Source: Aliihoeflea sp. 2WW
Lineage (GTDB): Bacteria; Pseudomonadota; Alphaproteobacteria; Rhizobiales; Rhizobiaceae
Length of the DNA stretch: 64,000 nt
NCBI RefSeq assembly: GCF_000497755.1
Contig: NZ_AYOD01000035.1
Coordinates: 124,001 to 188,000 of the forward strand
Direction: 5' to 3'
The translations under genes and the position numbers were made by a program. Of the stretch, positions 24,461 through 33,462 are shown in pieces. The stretch's first letter is position 1. Each line of letters starts with the position of its first letter. Below the pieces are notes generated by a model. That model was not told the DNA's origin, did not search any database, and saw only the letters and a list, made by a program, of their open reading frames with translations.

Positions 24461-26587
24461 TCATTCGGCCGCGACGAGGTGGCGTTCATCGTCTTCGCCG
24501 GCGGCCTCCTCGTCATCGCCCGCGAGGAAGTCAGGCAGCGCTGCGCTGTCATCCTCGCCGCTGGTCTGGGTTTCCGCCGTCGACGCCTCGACCTCGGTGA
24601 CCACGCGAAGCGGTTCCGGCAGCCAGCCGGTGTCCGCCAGCAGGCGCTCGGCCTCCTTCGCCATGTCGCCCTTCTTCAGATGGTCGATGAGTTGCGCGGC
24701 CTGCTCGCCGGCGCCCTCGCGGACCGCCTGCAGGATGCGGGGCTTTGTCACCCGGTTCAGGTAGTTGCCGAAGGTCGGCCGCCAGCCGACCTCGACCAGA
24801 TCGAGGCCTGTCGCCATCGTCAGGCGGTCGGCCTGCGAAAGCCTCATGTCGAGGGTATGCTGGGATACACCGCTGCCACTGTGCGGGTTCGGCCGCTCAT
24901 AGAGCGCATTCACGCCGTAGCTGACGCAATGCGCGAGAAGAGCCATGCGGCTGGGCTCATCCAGGTCGGCGAGCCAGTCCCATAGGGCAGCATCGTCCTT
25001 CGGGATATCACCCGCCCAGGCGGCGTGGCGGTCCTGCACCGCACGGGCGGACGGGCTGTCCTTCAGCGCATCGTCCTGGGCCGGGAAGAAGACGTGCTTC
25101 ACCCCGGCTTCCATGGCGCCCGTATACATGCGGGTCATGAAGGTGTCCGAGACGAGCTTGTGGAGGAGCGCCGTCATGGCGACGTGCGGGTTCTCCGCGA
25201 CGGCGTTGCGCAGCGCGAGCGTGCGATAGGCCGTCAGCTCGATCACCAGACGCTCCGGCAGCGGCTTGATGACGCCGTCATCCTCGTCGTCCTCGGGCTC
25301 GGCAGGCTGGCCGCCGATGGTAATGACCGCCCTCTGCACCGACGGCTCGGCCGGATCGCCGTCGGCGTCCACGCCGGTCTCGACCTCGGGATCGATCGGC
25401 GCGTCATCCTCCGCCCGCACGTAGCCACGGTCGATGGCGACGCTGCCGTCATGGGCGATGCTGATGAAGACGCCCGCGCGAGGGATATCGTCCGCCTCGT
25501 AGCGCACCGGCCGGGTCTCGAAGGCGGCTAGTGCCGTCTCGATCTCGCCGAGGCGCTGGTCTACCTCGTCCGGCAGTTCGTCGGCGCCTTCATACTCGGC
25601 TTCGAGCTTCTGATACTCGGCATTGAGCGCCTCGATGGTCGCCTGCTCCTCGGCCGAAAGGTCGAGCGGCTCGCCCTGCAATTCCCGCAGGCCGCGCGTC
25701 GTGTCGTAGGGAAAGCTGACAGCGACCTCGATCCACTTCCAGCCTTCGCCGGCGATCGTCTCGGCAGTAGCCCTGAGCTTTTCGGCGACCAGGCGGTCGA
25801 GCAGCCTCGCGTCCTGCAGCCAGCCGCCATCATCGGACTGGAAGAGATCGCGCATGACGACGCCGCCCGCCGCCTCATAGGTCTCGATGCCCACGAAAAC
25901 CGCGCGCTTGTCCGAGGCGCGGACGGTTGTCTCGGTCAGCATGCGCCGGATCTGATAAGGCTCCTTCGACCAGGCGTCCTTGATCGCGTCCCAGACCTGC
26001 TCCTGACGGGCGTGATCGCTCGACACTGTGAAGGCCATGAGTTGCTCCAGCGTCATGCCGTCTTCGGCATAAATCTCGAGCAGCGCGGGCGACGCCGAAG
26101 CGAGCCGCAGCCGCTGCTTGACGACCTGGGCCTGCACGAAGAAGGCTGCGGCGATCTCCCCCTCGGTCATGCCCTTGTCGCGCATGTCCTGGAAGGCGCG
26201 ATACTGGTCGAGGGGATGGAGCGGCGCGCGCTCGATGTTCTCGGCGAGCGAGACTTCTTCCGCGAGGATCGCGCTGTCGCGCTCGCGCACTACGCACGGC
26301 ACAGGCGACACCTTGGCGAGGCGCTTCTGCTTCACCAGCAGTTCCAGCGCCCGGAACCGGCGTCCGCCGGCCGGCACCTCGAACATGCCGGTCTCGTTGC
26401 CTTCGGCATCGACGACGGGGAAGACGCTGATACTCTGGATCAGGCCGCGCCGGGCGATCGAGGCCGCTAGGTCTTCGATCGAGACACCGGCCTTGATGCG
26501 TCGGACGTTCGACTGGCTCAGGACCAGCTTGTTGAAGGGGATGTCGCGCGAGGGCGACAGGACGATCTTTTGAGCGGCAACAGCCAT
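24461..26587 (-). CDS. Large ParB/Spo0J-like DNA-binding protein
   Basis: A 708-residue ParB-family protein. Residues 12-130 are the ParB N-terminal nuclease/CTPase-like domain (DIPFNKLVLSQSNVRRIKAG; FEVPAGGRRFRALE; VSLAENIERAPLHPLDQYRA). An HTH follows (MTEGEIAAAFFVQAQVVKQR). The long C-terminus is acidic. It is far larger than chromosomal ParB and not next to parA, so it is probably an ICE-specific factor rather than the partner of ParA. Preceded by a structured leader. Confidence 0.88.
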   Translation of the reverse strand: MAVAAQKIVLSPSRDIPFNKLVLSQSNVRRIKAGVSIEDLAASIARRGLIQSISVFPVVDAEGNETGMFEVPAGGRRFRALELLVKQKRLAKVSPVPCVVRERDSAILAEEVSLAENIERAPLHPLDQYRAFQDMRDKGMTEGEIAAAFFVQAQVVKQRLRLASASPALLEIYAEDGMTLEQLMAFTVSSDHARQEQVWDAIKDAWSKEPYQIRRMLTETTVRASDKRAVFVGIETYEAAGGVVMRDLFQSDDGGWLQDARLLDRLVAEKLRATAETIAGEGWKWIEVAVSFPYDTTRGLRELQGEPLDLSAEEQATIEALNAEYQKLEAEYEGADELPDEVDQRLGEIETALAAFETRPVRYEADDIPRAGVFISIAHDGSVAIDRGYVRAEDDAPIDPEVETGVDADGDPAEPSVQRAVITIGGQPAEPEDDEDDGVIKPLPERLVIELTAYRTLALRNAVAENPHVAMTALLHKLVSDTFMTRMYTGAMEAGVKHVFFPAQDDALKDSPSARAVQDRHAAWAGDIPKDDAALWDWLADLDEPSRMALLAHCVSYGVNALYERPNPHSGSGVSQHTLDMRLSQADRLTMATGLDLVEVGWRPTFGNYLNRVTKPRILQAVREGAGEQAAQLIDHLKKGDMAKEAERLLADTGWLPEPLRVVTEVEASTAETQTSGEDDSAALPDFLAGDDEEAAGEDDERHLVAAE

Positions 26588-26672
26588 CGGGATATACTCC
26601 GCGACGGGCGGCCGAGAGCCTCTCTCTCGACCTCCAACCCGTCACGGAAACCCCGTCCTCCCTCTCACTCTA
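26588..26672 (-). ncRNA. Structured 5' leader of parB (radC RNA-like, copy B)
   Basis: Minus-strand leader ending at the parB start. It contains GAGTGAGAGG at the 5' end, an outer stem GACGGG/CCCGTC (26638-26643 with 26603-26608), and an inner hairpin GGTCGAGAG-AGAGG-CTCTCGGCC (26610-26632). The ardC leader has the same AGAGG loop on a different stem sequence, so the two stems covary. The first bases overlap the DUF5983 stop codon, so it could also stop or attenuate read-through. Confidence 0.7.
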
Positions 26673-26994
26673 TTTCTGGGTGCGCCCGGTGAGACGCCGG
26701 AAGGACAGCGGCGCGATCAAGGAATTTGGCAAGCCCCTCATCCTCAGGCGCATCTCGGTCGAACAGGATGTATTCCGCGCCGAGGCGCCGCGCGTATTCG
26801 GTGATCCTCACAAGATCGGCAGGGAGACTATCGCGGTCGCCTTCTCCGACCCAGATAAACCAGCCGTATGGCGTCGCCGCGACAAGCTCGTCGCCCTGAG
26901 CGGCGTGAACATTCAGATAGGTGCTCGACGCCTCCGACAGGTGAGCGGTCGAGCAATCGAAGAAGACCCGAAGCGGGTACGAGACCTTGCTCAT
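26665..26994 (-). CDS. DUF5983-like protein
   Basis: A 109-residue protein (LRVFFDCSTAHLSEASSTYL; AATPYGWFIWVGEGDRD; ADLVRITEYARRLGAEYILF) matching small ICE/plasmid proteins that I recall as DUF5983. Function unknown. The start overlaps the ardC stop by ATGA (26991-26994), so it is translationally coupled to the anti-restriction protein. Confidence 0.7.
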   Translation of the reverse strand: MSKVSYPLRVFFDCSTAHLSEASSTYLNVHAAQGDELVAATPYGWFIWVGEGDRDSLPADLVRITEYARRLGAEYILFDRDAPEDEGLAKFLDRAAVLPASHRAHPEIE

Positions 26995-27950
26995 GCCACC
27001 CTCCTTTCAAGCTCATCTGCGGTGACGACGTGGGCAGCGCCCTCAGGCGCATGGGCCAGCAGCCAGTCGGCCGCCTTGCTCGCCTGACTTGCGGCCCGAA
27101 CGATGGCGCGGTTGTCCTCGCGCAGGACCTGCAGCCACGAGCCGATATAGTCGGCGTGGCGGACGGTGGGCACGATGCCGAGCGAAGCGCAGCAGAAGGC
27201 CGCGTTCATCTCGGCGACCAGTTCCTCGAATGCGTATTTCTTGGTGCCGAAGCCGCCGGTCAGGTCGCGGCCTACTCGGCTCGAGTGACCCGTCGCGTGT
27301 CCGAGTTCATGCAGGGCCGTGCGGTGCCAGTTGATCGGCTCGAAGTAGGCTTGTGGCGGAGGGACCTGCACATAGTCGAGCGCAGGCACGTAGAACGCCC
27401 GATCACCTGCGATGCGAAAGTCTATGCCTGAGGCGCGGATCAGCGCTTCGACCTGTGGTTCGATCATCCCTTGCGGCGGCGGGGGCGCATCGATCGCGAC
27501 GTCTTCCGGCAGTCCTTCGCACTGGGCTGCGTTGAACACGGTGAAGCGCTTAAGGAACGGGATCGCCTGCGCGTCGTCACCGCTCTCGCGGGCGCGGCGC
27601 TTTTCGTCCTCCGGCGTGAAGCGGTCCGCATAGACGACGGTCGTGCCGCGCGCGCCCTTGCGGACATTGCCGCCAAGCGACAGTGCTTGACGGAAGGTGA
27701 GCCAGCTCTGGCCCGGAAAGCCGTGTTCGACCACGGCGCCCCAAAGGATCAGGATATTGATCCCCGAATAGTGCCGGCCGGTGGCGGCGTTTCTCGGCAT
27801 GGCAAGCGGGGCCTTTGCGGCCGTCGTTCCCCACGGCTGGACCCAAGGCACGCGACCGGCCTCCAACTCGGCGACGATCTTATCGGTGATCTCGTCGTAA
27901 AGGCTCGCCCGGTTCTGGCCTGGACGTGGCAAAGCAGTTCGTCTGGACAT
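26991..27950 (-). CDS. ardC: ArdC-type anti-restriction protein
   Basis: A 319-residue ArdC family protein. The N-terminal ssDNA-binding domain shows as LYDEITDKIVAELEAGRVPW and GINILILWGAVVEHGFPGQS. The C-terminal zincin-like domain carries HELGH at 214-218 (TALHELGHATGHSSRVGR). ArdC proteins protect incoming ssDNA/dsDNA from host restriction during conjugation. First gene of the ardC-DUF5983-parB unit, preceded by a structured leader. Confidence 0.92.
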   Translation of the reverse strand: MSRRTALPRPGQNRASLYDEITDKIVAELEAGRVPWVQPWGTTAAKAPLAMPRNAATGRHYSGINILILWGAVVEHGFPGQSWLTFRQALSLGGNVRKGARGTTVVYADRFTPEDEKRRARESGDDAQAIPFLKRFTVFNAAQCEGLPEDVAIDAPPPPQGMIEPQVEALIRASGIDFRIAGDRAFYVPALDYVQVPPPQAYFEPINWHRTALHELGHATGHSSRVGRDLTGGFGTKKYAFEELVAEMNAAFCCASLGIVPTVRHADYIGSWLQVLREDNRAIVRAASQASKAADWLLAHAPEGAAHVVTADELERRVA

Positions 27951-28033
27951 CGCGGATCTCCGCGACGGGCGCCGGAAGCCTCTCTCCCAGCTCTCAACCC
28001 GTCACGGCAATCCGGTCCGCACTCTCACTCTCG
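27951..28033 (-). ncRNA. Structured 5' leader of ardC (radC RNA-like, copy C)
   Basis: Minus-strand leader directly before the ardC ATG, with GAGTGAGAG at the 5' end. Outer stem GACGGG/CCCGTC pairs 27998-28003 with 27964-27969. The inner hairpin GCTGGGAG-AGAGG-CTTCCGGC (27971-27991) pairs over 8 bp with wobbles and has the same AGAGG loop as the parB copy. Covariation between the copies supports a real RNA element. Confidence 0.7.
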
Positions 28034-28190
28034 GGGGGGCGTTGCGGGGTCTCCCCCCAGAAGGGGTCGGCAGAGACCTTGGGCTCGGCCGTAGGGGAAA
28101 GCCTTCCCCCCTTGAAGGATAATGAAATGTTTATCGTGTTCAGAGGTCAGCCGTTAAGCGAACTCCGATTACCGTCAGCCTTGGCGAAGT

Positions 28191-30086
28191 GTGTTCCTGG
28201 GTGACCCGTCGTTGCTGCGCTTTCAAAACGAAATTCTACGGATGATCGCGAACGGTGAGCCGCTCTTCGACACGATGCGGCAACTTTGCTTGCGGGTCGA
28301 AAAGACATGGCCCGGTGTGCTCTGTTCGGTGTTCGCCATCGATCGAACGGGCATGATGCGGCCGTTAGCGGCACCGAGCTTCCCGGAGGCCTACAGCCAG
28401 GCGCATGACGGGGTTGCGATCGGCGCCGACACCGATGTACCCGGGAGAGCCGCGTCTTTACGCCAGCCAGTGCTCCTGGAGGATCTCGCGTCCGACCCTC
28501 GCGCCTCCCATAGTGCGGCGATCGTTCACGGGCTTGGTGTATCGGCGTGTTGGTCACTGCCTGTGCTTGGGGCGGCAGGCGACACGCTAGCGGTGATGAA
28601 CCTCTATTTTCACGGTGCGCGTCAGGTCGCAGATGTCGAGCGAGAGGTGGCTGAAGCTTGCGTGGAACTCTGCGAGACGGCCTTCCGCAGACACGAGAGT
28701 ACGCTCGATCGGGACCGTCGAGCGAATGTCGATGCACTGACGGGCTTGGCCAACAGGGCAGCCTATAACGGCGCGATGACTCAGCTTCGCTGCGACGATG
28801 TCGGGTCGTGGGCACTGTTCATCATCGACCTCGACAACCTCAAGATCGTCAACGACACGTTCGGCCATCTGGCGGGCGACGCTCTGATCCGTGCCGCGTC
28901 GGCGCGTATCGCTCGCGCGATGGCGCCGGACGTCACCTATCGGATAGGAGGCGACGAATTCGCGGTCATCCTCCAGCAGCCGGCAAATGTCGCCGACCTG
29001 AATGCTGCGGCCGAACGCGTCTTCGACGAGCTCGAGGTGGCGGCGGACTGCGACGGACACACCGTTGTACCTCGCGCGACCATCGGCGGCGCGACGTTGA
29101 GCAAGACCGAACGCACAGCGACGAGCGTCGGAGAAGCGGCCGACTTCGCGCTCTACCATGCGAAGGAGACGGGCCGTGGCGGCTTCGTTCGCTACTGGCC
29201 TGGCATCGGCTCACGGATTACGAGCCGGCGCGCCGCGATCCGGGATGTCTCGGAAGCCTCGGCCGAGGATCGTATCGAGGCGCACTACCAGCCGATCCTG
29301 AGGCTGGACACCGGCCTCATCGTGGGGCTCGAAGCCCTGTGCCGACTGCGATCGCGAAGCGGCGATCTTCTTCCTGCCGGCTCTTTCCACGAAGCAACGA
29401 CTGACGCTCATGTCGCCTCCGAGTTGACGGCCCGCATGATGGCGATCGTCGCTGACGACATAGGTCATTGGCAAAACGCGGGATTGCTCGTCGAACAGGT
29501 CAGCCTGAACGTGTCGACAGCGGATTTCTACACAGGCAGCCTCGCCAAGAAGGTCTCCGAGACCTTCTCCAAAGCCGGCATCGGGCTGAACAAGATCGTG
29601 TTGGAGATAAGCGAGGACGTCTATCTCGGGCGGAATGATCGCGTCGTAGCGCGGGAGATCGAAGTGTTGCGTGCGGCCGGGGTGCGCGTAGCCCTCGACG
29701 ACTTCGGCACGGGCTACGCCTCGCTGACGCATCTGGTGAACGTGCCGGTCGATATCATCAAGATCGACCGGGCATTCGTCGCCCGGCTGTGGCCTGACGA
29801 TCCGAGCACCATCATCGTGGAAGGGCTAATCGAGATCGCCCGCCGTCTCGGCGTCGCCGTGGTCGCGGTAGGCATCGAGACCGAGGTTCAGGCGAGTCAG
29901 CTTTGGGCGATGGGCTGTGGGCTTGGTCAGGGCTACGCATTCGCATACCCCGCCGATCGCGATGCGACGGGCACGTTGCTCTACCGGCATGCAGCGTCCG
30001 GCGTTGGAACCATGCCGCTCTATGCCGCTCGGCAATCGTCCGGTCTGGCTGAGCTTGTCTCAAGGCGCCGCCTTTCAACGAGATGA
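28191..30086 (+). CDS. GAF-GGDEF-EAL cyclic-di-GMP protein
   Basis: A 631-residue cytosolic sensor/enzyme starting at GTG 28191. Residues 1-165 are GAF-like (HDGVAIGADTDVPGRAASLR; VLLEDLASDP). The GGDEF domain has intact GGDEF at 253-257 and LIDLDxLKxVND-type IIDLDNLKIVNDTFGHLAGD. The EAL domain has EAL at 381-383, DDFGTGYASL and IIKIDRAF. Both active sites look complete, so it could make and break c-di-GMP. No membrane helices. First cargo gene after the ICE core, with opposite orientation. Confidence 0.92.
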   Translation: MFLGDPSLLRFQNEILRMIANGEPLFDTMRQLCLRVEKTWPGVLCSVFAIDRTGMMRPLAAPSFPEAYSQAHDGVAIGADTDVPGRAASLRQPVLLEDLASDPRASHSAAIVHGLGVSACWSLPVLGAAGDTLAVMNLYFHGARQVADVEREVAEACVELCETAFRRHESTLDRDRRANVDALTGLANRAAYNGAMTQLRCDDVGSWALFIIDLDNLKIVNDTFGHLAGDALIRAASARIARAMAPDVTYRIGGDEFAVILQQPANVADLNAAAERVFDELEVAADCDGHTVVPRATIGGATLSKTERTATSVGEAADFALYHAKETGRGGFVRYWPGIGSRITSRRAAIRDVSEASAEDRIEAHYQPILRLDTGLIVGLEALCRLRSRSGDLLPAGSFHEATTDAHVASELTARMMAIVADDIGHWQNAGLLVEQVSLNVSTADFYTGSLAKKVSETFSKAGIGLNKIVLEISEDVYLGRNDRVVAREIEVLRAAGVRVALDDFGTGYASLTHLVNVPVDIIKIDRAFVARLWPDDPSTIIVEGLIEIARRLGVAVVAVGIETEVQASQLWAMGCGLGQGYAFAYPADRDATGTLLYRHAASGVGTMPLYAARQSSGLAELVSRRRLSTR

Positions 30087-30475
30087 GCGGCCCTTGGTGG
30101 CAACGTCCTCACCGGTCGTTCCAACTAGCCGCTAGGGCGCCCAGAGGTTGCCATTGAGGCATAGCTCGCAACGTAGCCACTTTTAATCTAAGCAAGCACA
30201 ATCAAGTATGTGCGACGTCGGCAAAATGATTAGTCTTGAGCTTGACCCGCGATAGACCGCGCGGGCTATTCTGGCTCGGGGGTTGATCCTTTGAAATCGG
30301 TTTTCTGCTGGTGCCCGGAGGGGGCGTGTCGTTTACCCTACGGGCGGATGGGTTTGGACAGTATTGCGGTGTCATCTTGTGACACCAACGTTCCGTTCGA
30401 ACTTGCGACACTCGACATTCATACGAGGATGCCCAATCGAGAAGAGCCTGATCCGGGCCGCGCAAGAGAGGTTCG
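30087..30475. promoter_or_regulatory. Regulatory region before the DUF6361-PLD-helicase operon
   Basis: About 390 bp with no convincing gene and lower GC than its surroundings. It contains the palindrome GGTGTCA-tcttg-TGACACC (30368-30386), about 90 bp before the first start codon, and an AGAGAGG ribosome binding site just before 30476. The palindrome is a candidate operator. Confidence 0.5.
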
Positions 30476-31666
30476 ATGACCGGTACGCCCGCTATCGGAT
30501 GGTTCATGCTCTCAGAGGCCGATCGAGATGCGGCTCACCGATTTCTGTCGAAGCTCTCGTCGGACGGGACGCGCGACGAGCTCGGCTTTGCACCAATCCA
30601 CTTCGCGTTCGCCGACCGCTTCTTCCCAGGCACTTCGGTCCAGCATCAGCAACTGCGCTATGTATTCTTTGTCGCCTGGGCGTATCAGGAGCTATTGGCC
30701 AATAGCGACGGCGGTCGTTTCGACCGCGACCGGCTCTTCGAGGTAGAGCGCCGTTACTCTCTTCGATTGATGGAGGGTGTTCCGCAGCTACAGAACTCAG
30801 GCATCTCGGGATGGATGAAGTATCAGGCACGGGAGCGCCCGGTTGTTCGCGCGAGCACGATCTACTGGACCGCCCTCCGCTCCTGGCAGATCGCAACTCC
30901 TATCGCGGGCATGGACTACGCCCCGACCGAATCGCAGCTGCAGGCCGCTTGGCCAAGGCTTATCACGCGAGACGACAGCGACGCGCTGAGGGCATCGGTC
31001 ACCGATCTATTCGAAGACATCCCGCGCGCGCCTGAGGGTTGGCGGCACAAGTCCGGCGCTCTCGATTTCGAACTCCGTGGCGTGGAGGCGGAGTACATCC
31101 GTCGGAAATGGCGGCAGGCCGGTCCAGGTGGGACGCGTCCACTGCTCAGCCGCCTCGCAGAAGCCGGCGTGTGCACTGTATCGCTTTGGTCGCGGAAGGT
31201 TCAGGACGTGGCCTCTACCGAGGAGCGGGATCTGCTCGCGCTGGCACGGAGGGCGGCGTCGATCGCCTGTATTGCGCGTGCAGCCTATGCCGCACTCGTC
31301 GAGGCGAAGCGCAACGTGGACCTGGAAATTGACGAACGGCTCCATTCCGACGCGCTGCCTGAGCTCATTGCGCAGCATGGCGAGGCCGCACTGGAGACCA
31401 ACCTCGACGCCCTGCGCGCGGCCACCCGCATGGATGGCAACCTCACGCGCTTCGTGCAGGAGGTGCTCGAATGGGTTCGCTCCGGTAGGAAGTTGGACGG
31501 CATCTCCCGTGCCCTCGAGACCCGCGAGCGCGAGCTGAAGCGGGAGCGGGCGTACCTGCTGAACGCTAAGCGGCGCGTGGACTGGCGCAAGGACGTCGCA
31601 GCACCGCTCGACTATCGGTGGCCCGTGGTGCGGGAGATGATCATCCGCGTCGGAGTGGGCGTATGA
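30476..31666 (+). CDS. DUF6361-like protein, first gene of a candidate defence operon
   Basis: A 396-residue protein I associate with DUF6361: IGWFMLSEADRDAAHRFLSK, FADRFFPGTSVQHQQLRYVF, and a FVAWAYQELL segment, with helical, charged C-terminus ending in a Lys/Arg-rich stretch. Function unknown; family members occur next to PLD nucleases and helicases. A good ribosome binding site (AGAGAGG) precedes the ATG. The stop overlaps the PLD start by ATGA. Confidence 0.7.
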   Translation: MTGTPAIGWFMLSEADRDAAHRFLSKLSSDGTRDELGFAPIHFAFADRFFPGTSVQHQQLRYVFFVAWAYQELLANSDGGRFDRDRLFEVERRYSLRLMEGVPQLQNSGISGWMKYQARERPVVRASTIYWTALRSWQIATPIAGMDYAPTESQLQAAWPRLITRDDSDALRASVTDLFEDIPRAPEGWRHKSGALDFELRGVEAEYIRRKWRQAGPGGTRPLLSRLAEAGVCTVSLWSRKVQDVASTEERDLLALARRAASIACIARAAYAALVEAKRNVDLEIDERLHSDALPELIAQHGEAALETNLDALRAATRMDGNLTRFVQEVLEWVRSGRKLDGISRALETRERELKRERAYLLNAKRRVDWRKDVAAPLDYRWPVVREMIIRVGVGV

Positions 31667-33462
31667 GTTTCGACCCGGGCAGCCGCATCTCGGTTTTTGG
31701 CGCACTGCGGCCCTACGCTGGGCAATTCGTCTCGCGAGCGGTCGTCGCCACCTACTCGCTCGACCTTATCGCACTACTCGGACTCGTCCTTGCGCTTGGC
31801 GGAGATGCTGAGGCCGAGTTCGAGAGCTCCCCGCTCGGTCTCGTGAAGGCCTTCGACTGCGTGCGCGGCAAGCTCCGCGTGCTGCATCAGGTCGGTCGCA
31901 TAATCGCACCCCGAGCGCACAGGTCGATCCTGCCTCTGCTCGACACGATGATTGAGGCGATCCCGGCCAACGAGCGCCGCCAGAGCTGGCATCCAAAAGT
32001 CGCCCTCGTTCGATACGATGGCGATCCCGTCCAGTGGCGATTCTGGATCGGCAGCCGGAACTTGACTGGCTCGCGAGACCTAGACGCCGGCCTTCTCGTT
32101 ACGTCCTCGCACGATAAGGCGGCGCGTTTGGTTCCGGACATCGCCGAACTGGCGCGTGGCCTTCTGGTCGAAGGCCAATTCACTGCGACTGAACTCAACG
32201 AGCTGCGCACTGCGCGCTGGCTCGCTCCTGCCGGTACGGCCATTCGGCGATTGCTGTGGCGCAGGCCGGGTGGAGACACGTCCTTCATCTCCGCGCCGTT
32301 GCTGGGTGGGGCGGAGACGGCCAGCGCGGTCAGCCCCTTCATCGATGTGACCGGACTGCGAGAGGTGCTACGCGCGGGCGCCCCCTCCGTTACCCTGCTG
32401 ACGAATGACGTGTCGGCTGGCAGCTGTGCGCCGATATCCGGGATCGTCTTTCGGACAGGTGCGGCGCCGGAGCCGGAAACGACTGTCTCAGTAGACCAGC
32501 AGACCGACGACAGGACCGCTGAGTTTATCGAGCCGCTACCGGCGGGTGTTCACGCCAAGATGATCGCCGTCAGCAAGGGGAAGCGGTCGGCCATCATGCT
32601 CGGCAGCGCCAACCTGACGAAGCGCGGATTGCTTGGTCCAAACGCCGAGGCTGTCGCCATCCTCGACGTCATGGACACGGCGCTAGCCAGCTCGCTTCAT
32701 AGCTTCGTGCAATCTGGCTTTGAGTTCGACTATTCCCGAGTAGACGAGGATCTCGCGAGGCTTGAGGAAAGCCAGCGGCAGCTGGATGAGCGGATCGCTC
32801 TCCTCCTCGAATGCGAGCTCGCCCTTGAATACGAGGACGGCGGACTGATGCTTACAGTCGGCGAGGGAGCGGACGCCGCACTCGCGACCGCGCGGTTCGA
32901 GGCAGCACCGTTCCTCGAACCCGACGCCTGGGTCTGGATCGAGACAGGTATGCGAAAGGTCCGACTTCTGCGCGGGAATGTCGTGCCGAGCGAACGGACG
33001 TCGCTCGTCTCGTTCCGTGCGACCAGCCTAACGGACAGGACGATCCAACGATGCTGGGTGCTCTCGCTGCCAGTTACCGGTCTCGACCACGACCGGCGCG
33101 ACCTCGCGCTCCTGACCCGATACGTTGGGGCCAGCAGGTTCCGGGATTGGCTGCGCTCGCAACTCGACGGTCTCGACGGCACGGCAGGGGAAAGGTGGTC
33201 CGACCGGCTGCATAATACCCATGAGCGCGAGCCCTCTAACGTGCCCGAGATGTTCACGCTTGAGACGATGCTGTCCGCCTGGGCCCGCGATCCTCGAGGC
33301 TTCGAGCGACGTACCGCCGGCATGATGGCGATGCTCGACTCATTTCGCGAGACCTTCGAGGAACTGCCCGACGAGGAGGAGAGGCGCGCTGCTCTCGCGG
33401 ACCTGTCCGAGGTGCGGCCTTTCCTGCAGGCCGTCCACGACGCCATCCACCGGGACGTCTGA
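31663..33462 (+). CDS. Phospholipase D-like nuclease, second gene of the candidate defence operon
   Basis: A 599-residue protein with two HKD-type half sites. The first is HPK at 110-112 with GSRNLT at 130-135; the second is HAK at 297-299 with GSANLT at 314-319. Each pair is the HxK(x)nGSxNxT signature of PLD nucleases, and both are intact. C-terminus (about 350-599) has no recognised domain. Start at 31663 overlaps the DUF6361 stop (ATGA); its stop overlaps the helicase start by one base. A DNA- or RNA-cleaving effector is inferred from family and context. Confidence 0.85.
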   Translation: MSFDPGSRISVFGALRPYAGQFVSRAVVATYSLDLIALLGLVLALGGDAEAEFESSPLGLVKAFDCVRGKLRVLHQVGRIIAPRAHRSILPLLDTMIEAIPANERRQSWHPKVALVRYDGDPVQWRFWIGSRNLTGSRDLDAGLLVTSSHDKAARLVPDIAELARGLLVEGQFTATELNELRTARWLAPAGTAIRRLLWRRPGGDTSFISAPLLGGAETASAVSPFIDVTGLREVLRAGAPSVTLLTNDVSAGSCAPISGIVFRTGAAPEPETTVSVDQQTDDRTAEFIEPLPAGVHAKMIAVSKGKRSAIMLGSANLTKRGLLGPNAEAVAILDVMDTALASSLHSFVQSGFEFDYSRVDEDLARLEESQRQLDERIALLLECELALEYEDGGLMLTVGEGADAALATARFEAAPFLEPDAWVWIETGMRKVRLLRGNVVPSERTSLVSFRATSLTDRTIQRCWVLSLPVTGLDHDRRDLALLTRYVGASRFRDWLRSQLDGLDGTAGERWSDRLHNTHEREPSNVPEMFTLETMLSAWARDPRGFERRTAGMMAMLDSFRETFEELPDEEERRAALADLSEVRPFLQAVHDAIHRDV

